Shown piece after piece: positions 1-9,701 of a stretch of 64,000 nucleotides of DNA (the stretch's first letter is position 1; every line of letters begins with the position of its first letter). Under the pieces are notes generated by a model. That model did not search any database, had not been told where the DNA came from, and saw nothing but the letters and a program-made list of their open reading frames with translations. The translations under genes were made by a program, and so were the position numbers. Origin of the DNA: Apostichopus japonicus (Eukaryota > Echinodermata > Holothuroidea > Aspidochirotida > Stichopodidae); the NCBI RefSeq assembly GCF_037975245.1, contig NC_092565.1:13609499-13673498 (forward strand), given 5' to 3'.

Positions 1-1839
1 CATCGAAAAGGACGCAGGTAAAGTGTGTGCTGGCATAGAACTTAACTGTTTTTTTTGTCGTATACAAGTAGCCTACATGCGAACTGCATACATTCAGTAC
101 GCCGCATTTACAAACAATTAGTGACAACTTGTGTTTAAACTTGTGCACCATGGCATATGCACAGTGCACGCCATACTACTGTACTGTATTCAGAACTCGC
201 CCAAGGCCAACGTACAATAATGACATTGGGCGAAGTCCGAGAACTGACAGAGCAGCCTAATATTGGTTGAGAGTCCCGCACAGCACTGTGTCAGTTGTAA
301 CGTGTTTGTAAACATTCAATCTATTTTTAGATTACACTTATTATGCGAATAAGTATAGGACTATAACTGTTGGCTATTTTCAGAAATTTTGCAAGTGAAG
401 AAACATTAAAAAACCAGGAGAATAGAATATGAAACCGGGAGGCCGGGAGATTTAGGTAAAAACCGGGAGAGTTGACAGGTCTGATGTTTACAGGCCAGAC
501 GACAGCTATTTAAGGGTGTATCATTTAAGTTGCTTTTCATTCACTCCGTCAGTGATCTTCCCTTATCCAACAGCATGGCTGACATGCAAGACTCTTGCTC
601 AGCCACATTACACAAACACTCAATGAACAGAATGCAGCAGACAGCTGATCATGAACTATGTTAGGAACCAACCAAAGAGACCAGCAGTTTGTCAAGCTAT
701 GTTTATGGTTAAACTACAATTTAGAAGAATGAATTGTAAATTAAATCCATTTAAATATGTTAAATGACCTAATTAGTGGGCCCTACTCATAATCAGGTTG
801 TTAATTACCACTTTGCTTTACAGTACAGCAATGCAGGTTGTACTTAACCGTTTCTCACAAAAGTAGAACAGTTGGAATTTTTCATATAATTGCCCAAAAT
901 GTCATATATACAGGACAGTCTTGAAGGTACAATAAACTTTTGAAACCTTACACCTCATTTACTTATATGAGTAGAACCTTTCTTATAGATGTGGAATTAA
1001 ACAGTTGTGAGGAGAGTTACATTAGAATTGACCCTTTCTAGAAACATCTGAAAAGGGGTTCATAAAAACTGTCCGATAGGTAAAACTAGCTATGAGGAAT
1101 GATGTAGGCATGTTATTTCCCATCAGTAGTGAAGATAATGATTCTGATATTCCAGAAAATAGAGCTGACATAAGTGATTCATTTTCCAATTCCCACTTGT
1201 CAAATCAATGTCCATATGCAATACATATCATTAGATTGGGGAGGTACACAATTATCCAGAACAAGTTTACATGAAGTTTCTAATAAATTTAAGACACTTT
1301 TTGCCTCAAATCTTCTTGATATTGACAGAGATTGAGCCTTTTAAAATAATTTAGTTGAATTGGGTTGATCTGAAGGATTGTCCAAACATTCACAAAGTTT
1401 AAAAAAAAAAAAATCAAACATTTTGAAGTTATTGACCACATGGCTAGCGAGGACCACCCTGAAACTTCAGTTTTGCAGACAATAGTTGAATATGTTGGCA
1501 CCACTGCAAATTTGTCTTGGACTTAATGCTGGTAGGAATATTTTGTGTGTGAATATTCTAGGTCCCTTGCAGTCATTGTTAATTTAACTCATGTGGTTAA
1601 TGGAAATAGGCCTATGTCTAGGAATGCAGATATTATGATGAACCATTGTGATGGAGCCAACTAGGAATCTAATGTAAAGCATTACATTCATAGTTGGATG
1701 TTCACTTTGTTCAGTTTTTTTTTTTTTTCATTTGTCCAAGTGCTACTTTATCATGCAAGAAATGGACACTGATTGTTTTGACAGGGATTGTCATGCATAA
1801 TGTATGTTGTAGAGTCAAACAAAACAGTGATTGTAACAA
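1..1839. other. Low-copy sequence, no gene recognised
   Basis: I see no convincing gene here. The ORFs are short and lack recognisable motifs. A small block near 430-475 repeats the word CCGGGAG three times, which may be the edge of an old MITE. Homopolymer A and T tracts occur near 1,400 and 1,715. The stretch is AT-rich and looks like intron or intergenic DNA. Confidence 0.5.
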
Positions 1840-3174
1840 AGCCACCCCTGGCAGCTAAGAGAAGAGCCAGCAGGGTCCACATTCTAGCATATATGCTCTT
1901 CAAAGGATTGTGCAAAGAAAACAAATTTTAATTATCAAATCATTTGACATCTTCCACATATGCCACAACAGCCTAAGTGTGGAGGTTTCACATCTATCAG
2001 CAGAATCTCGCAGTGAAGCAACAGCCCGTCTTGCATGTTTGATTGCACTGGGTTTTTTATTTTTGTTATACCATGTAGCTTGTACTCTTTCTCTCTGAGT
2101 TGTAGTCTCCTCCTTTTGTATACTCTGCCTCTTTTACATAATCTATCATACTGTGGTTTTCTTTGCATCTGTTTCAGAGTCTGGATACATGGACTATTTG
2201 AGCTCACATTTAATCCTGTAGCTTTCATCTTCCTGGCTATGAAGTCTTCAGACCCTTTATTTATGATGTGTATGGAACTGTGGTCCCTGTACTGACTGTT
2301 GCTTGAAATATGGTGCTATGTTTTGGATGGACTCCCTCTGCTTTTTGAGTGGAAGTCTGAAAGCAAGTGGACAATGATGGTTTGCTGCAGGTGGGTGTCT
2401 CAAGTAATTCATTTAGTTGTGTGCTGTCAGTGTGGGATATTAGCAGAGATCTATTTGTAGCATTTGGCATAAATGGAAATTTTGTACTTCCTGCCCCCCT
2501 TGCATACAAATGAATGCTTTGGGCAATGTGAATGATTTCCATTGTAGCACTTTGCAAAGCAGTTTAAACATGTTGATAAAGCTTTCACACCTTTTGCAAT
2601 GGTCTTATTTGAGCGCTTTACTGCAAGCTTGCAGTCACCTCTGCCTGTTTAGGGTAGGTCAACTCCTCTGCAAAGCACTTTTGTATTAAATGCTTTGTAG
2701 TCACAGTTTTTGTAGGTAACATATCAGAGGAGAGTACTGCTTTAGTCAGTGCTCTGTGGAGTGACCTACAGTATTTAGGTGTACTTGGTCTAACAGGTTC
2801 TCTGTTTCAGAATGAGTAGTTGCAGCCGGGCGCATAGCCAAGGGGAGGGGCCAAGGGGGCAGCCGCCCCCCCTTGAGCATATTGTTTATTTTTTTTAATG
2901 TTTTTACGATATCGTTAGTATTTTCAAAAGAGAAAATGCTAAGATGCAACTAACAAGGCCTGGGAAGTGCCATTTCCAGCGATCTGGGAGGTATTTATAG
3001 CCAAAATTTTCTTGTACACTTCGCGCCAACCATGGTGGCGCTACACTTAAATAGTTTGCAATGTCGAATCTACAGTTTGGCCCCTCTCTTGGCAAATTCC
3101 TGGCTACACACCTGGTTGCAGCCATTGTACTGGTGAATCAGTTATGAGGCACTTGACCTTTAGTGGGTTCTTAC

Positions 3175-3432
3175 CTATAAGTAATTAAGAAATTAAGTAA
3201 TAAGTAATTTGGATGCACAAGTCTTTCCACCATTCTGTTCATCTCCGACATTTGCATCTTTGCGGAACAGACTTCATGGCCTGGACATTGTACCTTGTGA
3301 CCTCTTCTTCTATTCATTTCACCAAGTAAGTAAAACTTGTTACAGTGATGGTAACCAATAACAAATTTATGCATGGTGACATTCTCAACAATTATATCTC
3401 TGCATTGGCTTGCAGGAACAAATGGATTCTTA
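3175..3432 (-). pseudogene. Unrecognised coding remnant in R1 copy 1 (minus strand)
   Basis: Reading the minus strand from 3,432, the frame is open and protein-like. It includes NPFVPASQC, then YHHCNKFYLL, then GHKVQCPGH, then MNRMVERL, and runs to a consensus splice donor (TAG followed by GTAAGA) at 3,174. The equivalent stretch of R1 copy 2 (12,482-12,721) keeps the same frame with mostly conservative changes (N/K, R/K, I/V), which argues that it once coded for protein. The several Cys and His residues could bind metal, but the spacing matches no finger I know. I do not recognise the family. It may be an exon of a duplicated host gene or of an unclassified transposon. Confidence 0.4.
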
Positions 3433-3574
3433 CTTTTCTATTAAGCAGAGGGTAATTATATATTAACGATCATATTCTGCAAAATATTGAGTCTTTTGAG
3501 AGGCCACACAGTTGCAGTGTCTCCTCTAAACACCCCTTTTCTGACATCATTTTCATTAATTTCTTCTATTACAG

Positions 3575-3675
3575 GTCCAAACTGGTTGGCTGACTTTTGT
3601 AGTCTACTGACAGGACTGGAAAGAGAGATGCTGCTGAGCAATCTACGAGCTGAACTTGAACTGATCAACGTCTGA
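3575..3675 (+). CDS. Exon-like frame in R1 copy 1, ends in stop
   Basis: A pyrimidine-rich tract ends in ACAG at 3,571-3,574, a plausible splice acceptor. After two phase bases, 32 codons follow and end at TGA (3,673-3,675). They include NWLADFCSLLTGLERE and end ELELINV. The homologous stretch in R1 copy 2 (acceptor near 12,868) keeps the acceptor and most codons but has an internal TGA where copy 1 has CGA, so copy 2 is broken. The same DNA is also open on the minus strand, so the coding strand is not settled. No family is recognised. A last exon of a small gene is possible. Confidence 0.3.
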
Positions 3676-4575
3676 TGCAAGCCTAACTGCGGTGTAATGT
3701 TTAGTTCTGAAGGATTCTTGCCAGGTTTGCCACTTTGTTATAAAGTGTTTTAGATGGACAAGAGTTCACTCTTGTAGCTACATAGTGATTCCAAACACAA
3801 CCTTTGAATCAAGTCCTACAAATTCTTCCATATCAGAAACCTATAGGGTCGTCCCCACATCCATTGCTTGTCTCTCTGTGAGCCATCATAGCACTGTTAT
3901 AGGCTCCTAATAAGACTTGTAAATTTACTAACCTATTTCCTGTAGGTTCTGTAAACACTACCAATTCCATTATGAGCCATTTGATCAAGCTTGCCAGCAT
4001 GGTGCTGTTTAGGCCTGAGCGCATGGTTTGTTTTGACTGAGTTGAAAATATCTCATGTCCTTTAGGTGGTGAGTTAACTACTCTCTATACTCTTCCATGC
4101 TGAGCCTTGTATGAGCAGGTTTGCAAGAGGAAATAGTTGCCACATCCGAATCAGAAGGGCTAGGCAGCCTGGTTGGCATCAGCTGTATGAGCTGTTAAGC
4201 CAAACCTATTACCTGGCTTGAAGGTTGTTGCATGCCTATCAAACATGCCTTTCCTTCTACCCATCCTTCTAAATACTAATCAGTTTTTATCCTTAAAATA
4301 TACCAATTTTCCAGTGACCTATTCACTAGTTTTGTTTGTAAGCATTTCTTGGAAGTCTAAGCCTGCACATAGAAAATGATACAAGACTTACACTGAGAAA
4401 CTAGTCAATATGATGGACTACAACTAGTTTGGAATGTTGTTTGAACAGCGCCCTCATTCTAGATCTGGTTACAGCTAGTACATAGCTCTCCTGAGAAGTT
4501 TTTGAACCAAAATCTGACAAAATACCTTTGGAAAGCAGTGCCAAAGTAACAAGTAACTTTTCTCTTTCACTTTAG

Positions 4576-4664
4576 AGCCACAGCTAAGGGCGCATGCTTA
4601 CTGGATGCTGGGAGTGATCAAATTTTCAGAGAGAAGAAGGCCAACCAAGTTTCCGCCAGAGGGG
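4576..4664 (+). pseudogene. Duplicated exon-like segment (R1 copy 1)
   Basis: Flanked by acceptor-like CACTTTAG and donor GGGGTAAGT. The 89 nt give two phase bases and 29 codons, including the core KFSERRRPTKFPPE. The partner exon in R1 copy 2 (13,718-13,797) has 26 codons with the same core. The extra nine bases here are in frame (three codons, LGV), which supports past coding constraint. The last codon is GGG here instead of TGG. See the copy 2 entry for the better preserved version. No family is recognised. Confidence 0.35.
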
Positions 4665-5420
4665 GTAAGTAGCACCAAACTGAGGGACTGTGCTTAAAAC
4701 TCATTCGGTGGACCCAAGAACAATTTAGACATTCAGTAGATGCCTGTCATGCTGAGGGAATGACTTCTTATCACACTAGGGAATATGTCAACCATTGGGC
4801 ACTCACTTGTACAGACTTCATTACTGTATTATTCATATAGACTGTATAACGTGTGAGACACCATATGAAGAGTCACCCAATAGACAGAGATAAACAAAAA
4901 TGGTGAAAGTCAAAAATTCTCAAACTATCATAAAAGGAGGTTTAATGTGGATTTTAAATATCTCAGCTGTTACTTTATGTGGCATACTCCTTTTAGCATC
5001 TATATCAACCTGCACAAGTGTTCTCCTTCAGAAAAAGTTCCAAAGAGCAACAGGAGAATATCTTTTTTTATATCTCATCAATTAGGATCTGGTTTTCTTG
5101 GTTTGGCTGTTATGAAGCATGAATGGAAGTACAAGTGGTACAAAGATTGGGTCAGTTGAGGTAAGTTTAGACCACTTTAGGCCTCCCTGGAGCAGCATAT
5201 GAACATTGTTTACTGCTGAGTAAAGACGTTTGTTTACAAGTGAGGACAATTTCAAGCTCTCATAGCAAACAAAAAGTCTGCACAGTCAAGATAAAGAAAC
5301 TTGAGGTTCAAATGAATGACCAAAAAGCTATCAAGTGATGGGTAGCATTTAGCTAGCGAGAACTTCTATCTAGACTTAGGGACCACATTACTTTTTTGAC
5401 CTTGTGTGTAAGTAAGCGAT

Positions 5421-6290
5421 TTATTTTAAACAGTCACAGAGCCAAAAATTAACACAACGTAGTTCATATCTTAAATCATTGAACACAGTTTATATTCAAT
5501 ATCAGTTCTAGACATTCATTCTGGACAATCTGGACAAGCCTTAACTAAACCAACATTAACAACAATCATTGTATTATATGACATAAAAGTAAAACTGTAC
5601 TTTCCATAGACATTATCATTCTTAAATTACACTAATGTAATTTGTGACATCAAAGGGGGTTTAAAGGAAAACGACTTACATGAAATTTTTGGCTTTAAGC
5701 CTACAAAACAGATACATGTCCATCGCTATCAATCGTTGTTGTGATAAATTAATTAGAATAAACCAAAAGCAAATAGAATAAAGGGTAATTTAAACCAAGA
5801 GACGTACTGCACAACGCAACTCACATGCATACCTGTACATGGTAACTACGCTCGACGACACATACAACACTGACGGGCAACTGGAAACACAGCATCACAC
5901 GCATTAAAACAATCGAAGACCATTAACAGTGTGTACTGCTGAGATTCTGGAGAAAGATTGTAAAACAAACCACCTGCTGCTGAAGAAACAAAGTCTAAAC
6001 GTTCAAGAGTTCTGCTGCCTCCATTGGTCTTTATGATAACTTTCTGTCAAATATCATTGGAAATATGGATATTTTGGCTTCCAGATTAAAGGTACAAAGC
6101 AAACATGTCTGGGAGGTAAATGCTCCTAAAAAGGTCAATGCCCATTCACTGATGCACATATTATATGACATCACGGTCACGCCAATACATGTGTCCAAAT
6201 GCTTCAAAACATGCCTTTTCTTTCATTGTTGATGTTGGATCTGGAAAATAACCATTTCATCCTTAATTAAAAGTCATGAATTTCAATATA
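5421..6290. other. No feature recognised
   Basis: AT-rich sequence without an extended open frame, tandem repeat or recognisable transposon end. It starts where similarity between R1 copies 1 and 2 stops. Confidence 0.4.
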
Positions 6291-6523
6291 TCAACACTGA
6301 GGGAACCCTGAAGGATTGATAATCCAAGACAATCGTAGAATAGAAAAGGTGTTTATGGAGGGATTTCTCAACCAAGGCTTCCTATACAATGAGTTTTCTC
6401 CTGGTAACTTGAATCCAGTGTTATGACCATTGGCTGATGGTAGCACAACCCTGACGTGTCTTGCTAGGAACCCCAAGTACCATTGAACCTGTTCACCATA
6501 GGCTATAGATGTATCTGTACTGC
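6291..6523 (-). CDS. Minus-strand exon-like ORF, unrecognised
   Basis: On the minus strand an acceptor-like CTTTTTTTAG lies just before 6,523. The following frame is open for more than 70 codons, to a TGA at about 6,291. Residues include GEQVQWYLGFLARHVRVV and later NSLYRKPWLRNPS. The composition is protein-like, but I recognise no domain. It lies downstream, on the same strand, of the exon-like block at 6,999-7,284, so both could belong to one decayed minus-strand gene. An open frame of this length can arise by chance, hence the low confidence. Confidence 0.25.
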
Positions 6524-6998
6524 CTAAAAAAAGTTATGAAAGTTCAAAATGTATCAATGTTGGCCCATGATGTCCACAATAACAAGCAGGGATACAATGT
6601 ACAGTTATGGTTACATTTGTTGTGAATTTACACCTTCCATATTTCATGAAACTTTCTTTTGTTCAGACAATTGATTTGCAAAACTCCAGGCCTAAGTACT
6701 AGCCTAGTAATAATGAGTATAAAATGACACATATGCCTACCTAACATGGCTGCATAATGCAGCTTACGACCCAAGCCAAACTTTCAGTATGCAACCAACC
6801 CTACTACTACTAGTACTACGCACCATACTGTACATGTATGAATACATAGCCAACACACAGTACATAGGGGTTGTAAGGATTCTATGGTTGTAAGTCACCG
6901 TAACACAACTCACAATACGGTTAAGGCAGTTCCGCGAATTCCAACCACACATGCACAAAATGGACTGGATTTTGTTTGCTTAGTTACTAAATTCTTAC

Positions 6999-7284
6999 CA
7001 CGTTGTATGTTTCTTGCAATAGTTCGAACAGGTTTCTTCTTCGATATGTTGTGGAGCTTCAATTTCGGCTCGTTTGACAGGCTCGAACTGGTACGGTTCT
7101 ATATCCTAACAGTAACACCTCAGGTCCACCCTCAACATTTGGTTCAATATTGGCATGATCATCGCCTTCACTCTCTGCTTCGAATATTAAAAGGGCACTC
7201 TAATTCTAGCCCAATTGCACTGCCTGGTGAAGAACCACTATCACTTTGAACTTCAGTTGCCACATTTGGTTCTAAATCTGACAT
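6999..7284 (-). pseudogene. Degenerate first-exon-like segment (minus strand)
   Basis: On the minus strand an ATG at 7,284-7,282 opens an acidic frame (MSDLEPNVATEVQSD). It hits a stop after 38 codons, but the protein-like signal continues in shifted frames: FEAESEGDDHANIEPNVE, then IEPYQFEPVKRAEIE, ending at a consensus donor (CGTG then GTAAGA) at 6,998. Two frameshifts therefore interrupt it. An acidic N-terminus with an I-x-PYxFEP motif resembles the start of invertebrate proteins carrying a P2X7-type intracellular (C-terminal) domain. That resemblance is from memory of the motif and is weak. The Cys-rich part of such proteins is not visible nearby. Confidence 0.3.
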
Positions 7285-7609
7285 TCCACGGGAAATTTAG
7301 ATTTGATTTCGCGCCGACTTGTTATCGATTGTTTTGTGTATTTATGTACACTTGTTGGAGTGTAGGTATGATATATGTTCGAAGGAAACAGCAAGAGCAA
7401 ATCATGTTCCTTCCTAAGATGTAGTCACATGGCGTCATGAGATTACGAAAATTTTCGGACGAACAAACTTTTCAAGCCCAAAGAGGGTAAATTAATTCTC
7501 AATTTTCGAAGGGAAAAATCAAGTTTTTAACTGGCAGAGTGGTTGACATATATATGTTCTAGAGAACATGCTTAGATGGATCCCAAAAATACTGGATGTT
7601 GAAATTTTG

Positions 7610-7915
7610 TGTCGTGGCCATAATAAGTAAGAATTTGAAATTTGCCATTTTAGACTCTATTAGCCTTTAAGTATAGCTAAGGGTATTGGTTATGATATGT
7701 AATCACGGAATATGACAAAAACGTCTCATCAGTTTGCGCTTGAGTGATTTGGGGGCAAATTTTGTGAAAAATCACCAAAATATCGCAATGTGGCACGAGA
7801 TTGACACAGAAGTAACAACACATTGGTACACCATGTGTCCAAAAATGCACTGATGAAGTAATAATTAGACTGGAAGAACATGTTCATGGCCTGTAGAGAC
7901 CACTGTACTACCTGT
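7610..7915. repeat. Dispersed repeat R2, copy 1
   Basis: This block recurs at about 14,580-14,825 in the same orientation. Shared landmarks are GAATTTGAAA, AATATGACAAA, CTTGAGTGATTTGGGGG and ATGCACTGATGAAGTAAT. Copy 2 continues directly into R1 copy 3, while this copy is interrupted at 7,916 by the start of the gypsy-type LTR. The repeat has no clear ends or coding capacity. Confidence 0.7.
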
Positions 7916-7995
7916 TGTAATGTCCAAGATATACAATGTGCTACCCCTTTAAGTAACTGCAGCTAGGCTTTTAGAATCTGTGGTCTCGTCGCCAT

Positions 7996-8140
7996 TGTAA
8001 AGTTCTCTCCTCCAAAGAATACACTGACAGTATAAAGTATAATATATTCGACTTGTTGCTTCTATTTCTAAATCAGTTCTCTTCTTCTTAATAATAATAT
8101 GTACATGAATTTAATACAGTTGGAACAAACAGGGTGAATC
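7996..8140 (-). repeat. Reverse-oriented 3' part of gypsy LTR
   Basis: This segment matches 9,655-9,799 over its whole length, including CCAAAGAATACACTGACAG and ATGTACATGAATTTAATAC. It is the LTR 3' portion on the minus strand. It is preceded at 7,985-7,994 by CTCGTCGCCA, the complement of the primer binding site, so LTR and PBS are adjacent in normal order on the minus strand. The join to the forward LTR fragment (7,916-7,990) occurs at the shared word CTCGT, a microhomology typical of a template switch. Confidence 0.75.
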
Positions 8141-8141
8141 A

Positions 8142-8740
8142 TGGAGAAGCATTGGCGATTGTTTGGGCGTGTGAGTATTTTCATTTGTTTTTGTATGACA
8201 AGGTACCCGGTGGTAGAGATACTGAATTCGACTTCTGCCAATTCAGTGATTCCTAAGTTGGACAAGATATTTTCCACATTTGGAATCCCAGAAAGTGTCA
8301 AAACAGATAATGGTCCTCCATTCTCAGGCGAAATTTTCAAGCAATTTGCTGATTACTTAGGCTTTCATCACAGAAAGATCACCCCACTTTGGCCAAAAGC
8401 AAACGCTGAAGCAGAACGCTTTATGCAAACTATTCAGAAAACTATTCGTGTTGCTCGAGTTGAAGGTGAAAATTGGCATCAGGAGTTGTACACTTTTCTT
8501 AGAAATTATCGAGCAACGCCCCATTCTAAACATCTAAACCCCCGCATGAGTTGTTGTTTGGAAGACCAATTCGTGTTAAACTTCCTCAGCTCACAAGTTC
8601 TCAAAATGATGAGAAAATATAGGAAAGAGATAGACTTAAGAAAGATAATATGAAATCGTATGCAGATTGTAAGGACAAGGCCAAACCACATATGTTTAAA
8701 TTAGGTGATATTGTCCTAGTAAAACAACCTAAGCAAAACA
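8142..8740 (+). pseudogene. Gypsy pol fragment: RNase H remnant joined to integrase
   Basis: The first 20 codons (8,142-8,201) read EALAIVWACEYFHLFLYDK in one frame, the conserved RNase H segment of Ty3/gypsy pol. It is joined, with a frame change, to the integrase core beginning YPVVEIL at 8,204. The integrase shows the catalytic aspartate in KTDNGPPF and the glutamate in NAEAERF of the D,D35E triad; the first aspartate and the HHCC finger are lost in the deletion. A one-base shift near 8,540 moves the frame to LLFGRPIRVKLPQ, and a TAG follows at KI*ERD. The C-terminal module KLGDIVLVKQPK ends at about 8,739. The deletion, frameshift and stop make it non-functional. The parent enzyme would insert retroelement cDNA into chromosomes. 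Confidence 0.9.
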
Positions 8741-8741
8741 A

Positions 8742-8815
8742 GTTCTCTACTCCAAAGAATACACTGACAGTATAAAGTATATTATATTCGACTTGTTGCT
8801 TCTATTTCTAAATCA
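8742..8815 (-). repeat. Short reverse LTR fragment
   Basis: This 74-bp stretch repeats the segment from GTTCTCTACTCCAAAGAAT to TTTCTAAATCA seen at 8,002 and 9,661, in the same reverse orientation. It sits directly after the pol fragment. The following bases (to about 8,890) are in forward orientation and read PDVLHEPVEELEPV, plausible as the pol C-terminus. Confidence 0.7.
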
Positions 8816-8892
8816 CTTTTTCTCTCAACAACTGTTTGGTTTTTACAACCCCCTGATGTCCTTCATGAGCCAGTTGAAGAACTTGAGCCTGT

Positions 8893-8938
8893 AATTCTTT
8901 GGAGTAGAGAACTTTACAATGGCGATGAGGATGGGATA
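8893..8938 (+). promoter_or_regulatory. LTR 3' end and tRNA-Ser primer binding site
   Basis: The forward LTR terminus (TTCTTTGGAGTAGAGAACTT then TACA) is followed after one base by TGGCGATGAGGATGGGAT at 8,920. This is the complement of the 3' end of metazoan tRNA-Ser(GCT) including CCA, with one mismatch. A better copy of the same PBS (TGGCGACGAGGATGGGA) lies at 9,584. Ty3/gypsy elements start minus-strand DNA synthesis from such a site. Here it correctly precedes a leader and gag. Confidence 0.8.
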
Positions 8939-9086
8939 CATTGTGATCCATTCTTCATTCAGATTATAATAATCTGCAAAAAAAAAAAATCTGACAAAAG
9001 TTCTCTGTAGTGAAACCGGATTATAAAAATCTTCAAAGTTCTCACTATCTTAAAAGTCCCCAAAGTTTGTATTTCTGACTGTGAAA

Positions 9087-9535
9087 ATGGCGAATCTTCA
9101 GTTTCCGGAATTCGGTTTCGGTAATGGATCTGATCAAGCAGATATTGGGAGTGGTTGGGAAAAGTGGATTGCTAGACTGGAACACTTTTTCATTGCATTC
9201 AACATCAAAGACAATACACGCAAGAGAGCGATGTTACATTTTGTTGGAGAAAGTGTTTTAGATATTTTTCACACTCTTAGTGACACTGGTGAAGCTGCTG
9301 ATTATGTCAAAGCCAAGGAAGTTTGTCTACTTATTTTCAACCCGCTAAGAATGTTGAGTTTGAAGTATACAAGTTCAGACAGTCCAAACAAGATTCGAGC
9401 GAAACTCTGGACATGTTTGCCACTAGACTGAGACAGTTAGCACAGCACTGTAAATTTTCTGAGCTAGATAAAGAGATCAAATCACAAATTCTGCAAGGTT
9501 GTATCTCTTCATCACTGCGACGGAACATTCTGAAA
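9087..9535 (+). pseudogene. Gypsy gag fragment
   Basis: The frame starts MANLQFPEFGF at 9,087, a typical start for invertebrate gypsy Gag. The capsid-like helical part follows with WEKWIARLEHFF and KRAMLHFVGE. One extra base near 9,322 shifts the frame, and it continues as TYFQPAKNVEFEVYKFRQ and ETLDMFATRLRQLAQHCKF, the conserved Gag pre-zinc-finger region. The protein is cut at IKSQILQGCISSSLRRNILK, where LTR sequence begins at 9,536; the CCHC knuckle and protease are missing. Gag would form the virus-like particle. Its position downstream of integrase is part of the scrambling. Confidence 0.85.
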
Positions 9536-9701
9536 ATATACTTTATACCGTCAGTGTATTCTTTGGAGTAGAGAACTTGACAATGGCGACGAGGATGGGA
9601 TGCTAATCCATTGTGCTTTGCACGCGTGGGTTTGCATCCCATCCTCGTCACCATTGTAAAGTTCTGTACTCCAAAGAATACACTGACAGTATAAAGTATA
9701 T
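9536..9701. repeat. Palindromic LTR-PBS junction
   Basis: Two inverted arms of about 67 bp (9,536-9,602 and 9,635-9,701) flank a 32-nt loop. Each arm is LTR terminus plus primer binding site. The arms differ at only a handful of positions, for example GAGTAGAGAAC against GAGTACAGAAC. The loop and part of the right arm are tRNA-Ser sequence. Such a head-to-head LTR arrangement is not a normal provirus or two-LTR circle. Confidence 0.9.
9601..9653 (+). other. Reverse-transcribed 3' half of tRNA-Ser(GCT)
   Basis: The 53 nt start TGCTAATCCATTGTGC, which is the anticodon loop and 3' stem of tRNA-Ser with anticodon GCT. They continue through the variable arm (TTTGCACGCG) and T arm to CTCGTCACCA, ending with the CCA tail that tRNA genes lack. 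The presence of CCA shows that a mature tRNA was the template. Compared with the usual T loop TTCGAAT, the copy reads TTTGCAT, so positions 56 and 58 differ. It begins at tRNA position 33. It is a fragment and cannot act as a tRNA gene. Confidence 0.85.

Larger units (their letters stand above)
1840..5420. repeat. Dispersed repeat R1, copy 1 (longest copy)
   Basis: Long stretches recur in the same order and orientation at about 12,090-14,575 (copy 2) and 14,830-16,420 (copy 3, partial). Anchors shared with copy 2 include CACCCCTGGCAGCTAAGAG at 1,843 and 12,094, the AGAGGCCA-rich block at 3,495 and 12,788, and the exon-like block at 4,576 and 13,718. Differences are many substitutions plus indels, so the duplications are old. 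The unit carries exon-like reading frames on both strands, listed separately. It matches no transposon family I recognise. It could be a segmentally duplicated piece of a host gene or an unnamed element. Confidence 0.75.

Noticed and set aside
6884-7249. Plus-strand ORF of 121 codons
   Set aside because: It overlaps the minus-strand exon-like block, which has a better signal (acidic start, donor site), and it shows no domain.
8141-8200. Start codon of the ORF at 8,141 as a real integrase start
   Set aside because: In that stretch the RNase H residues lie in a different frame. The apparent ATG comes from the join to an LTR fragment.
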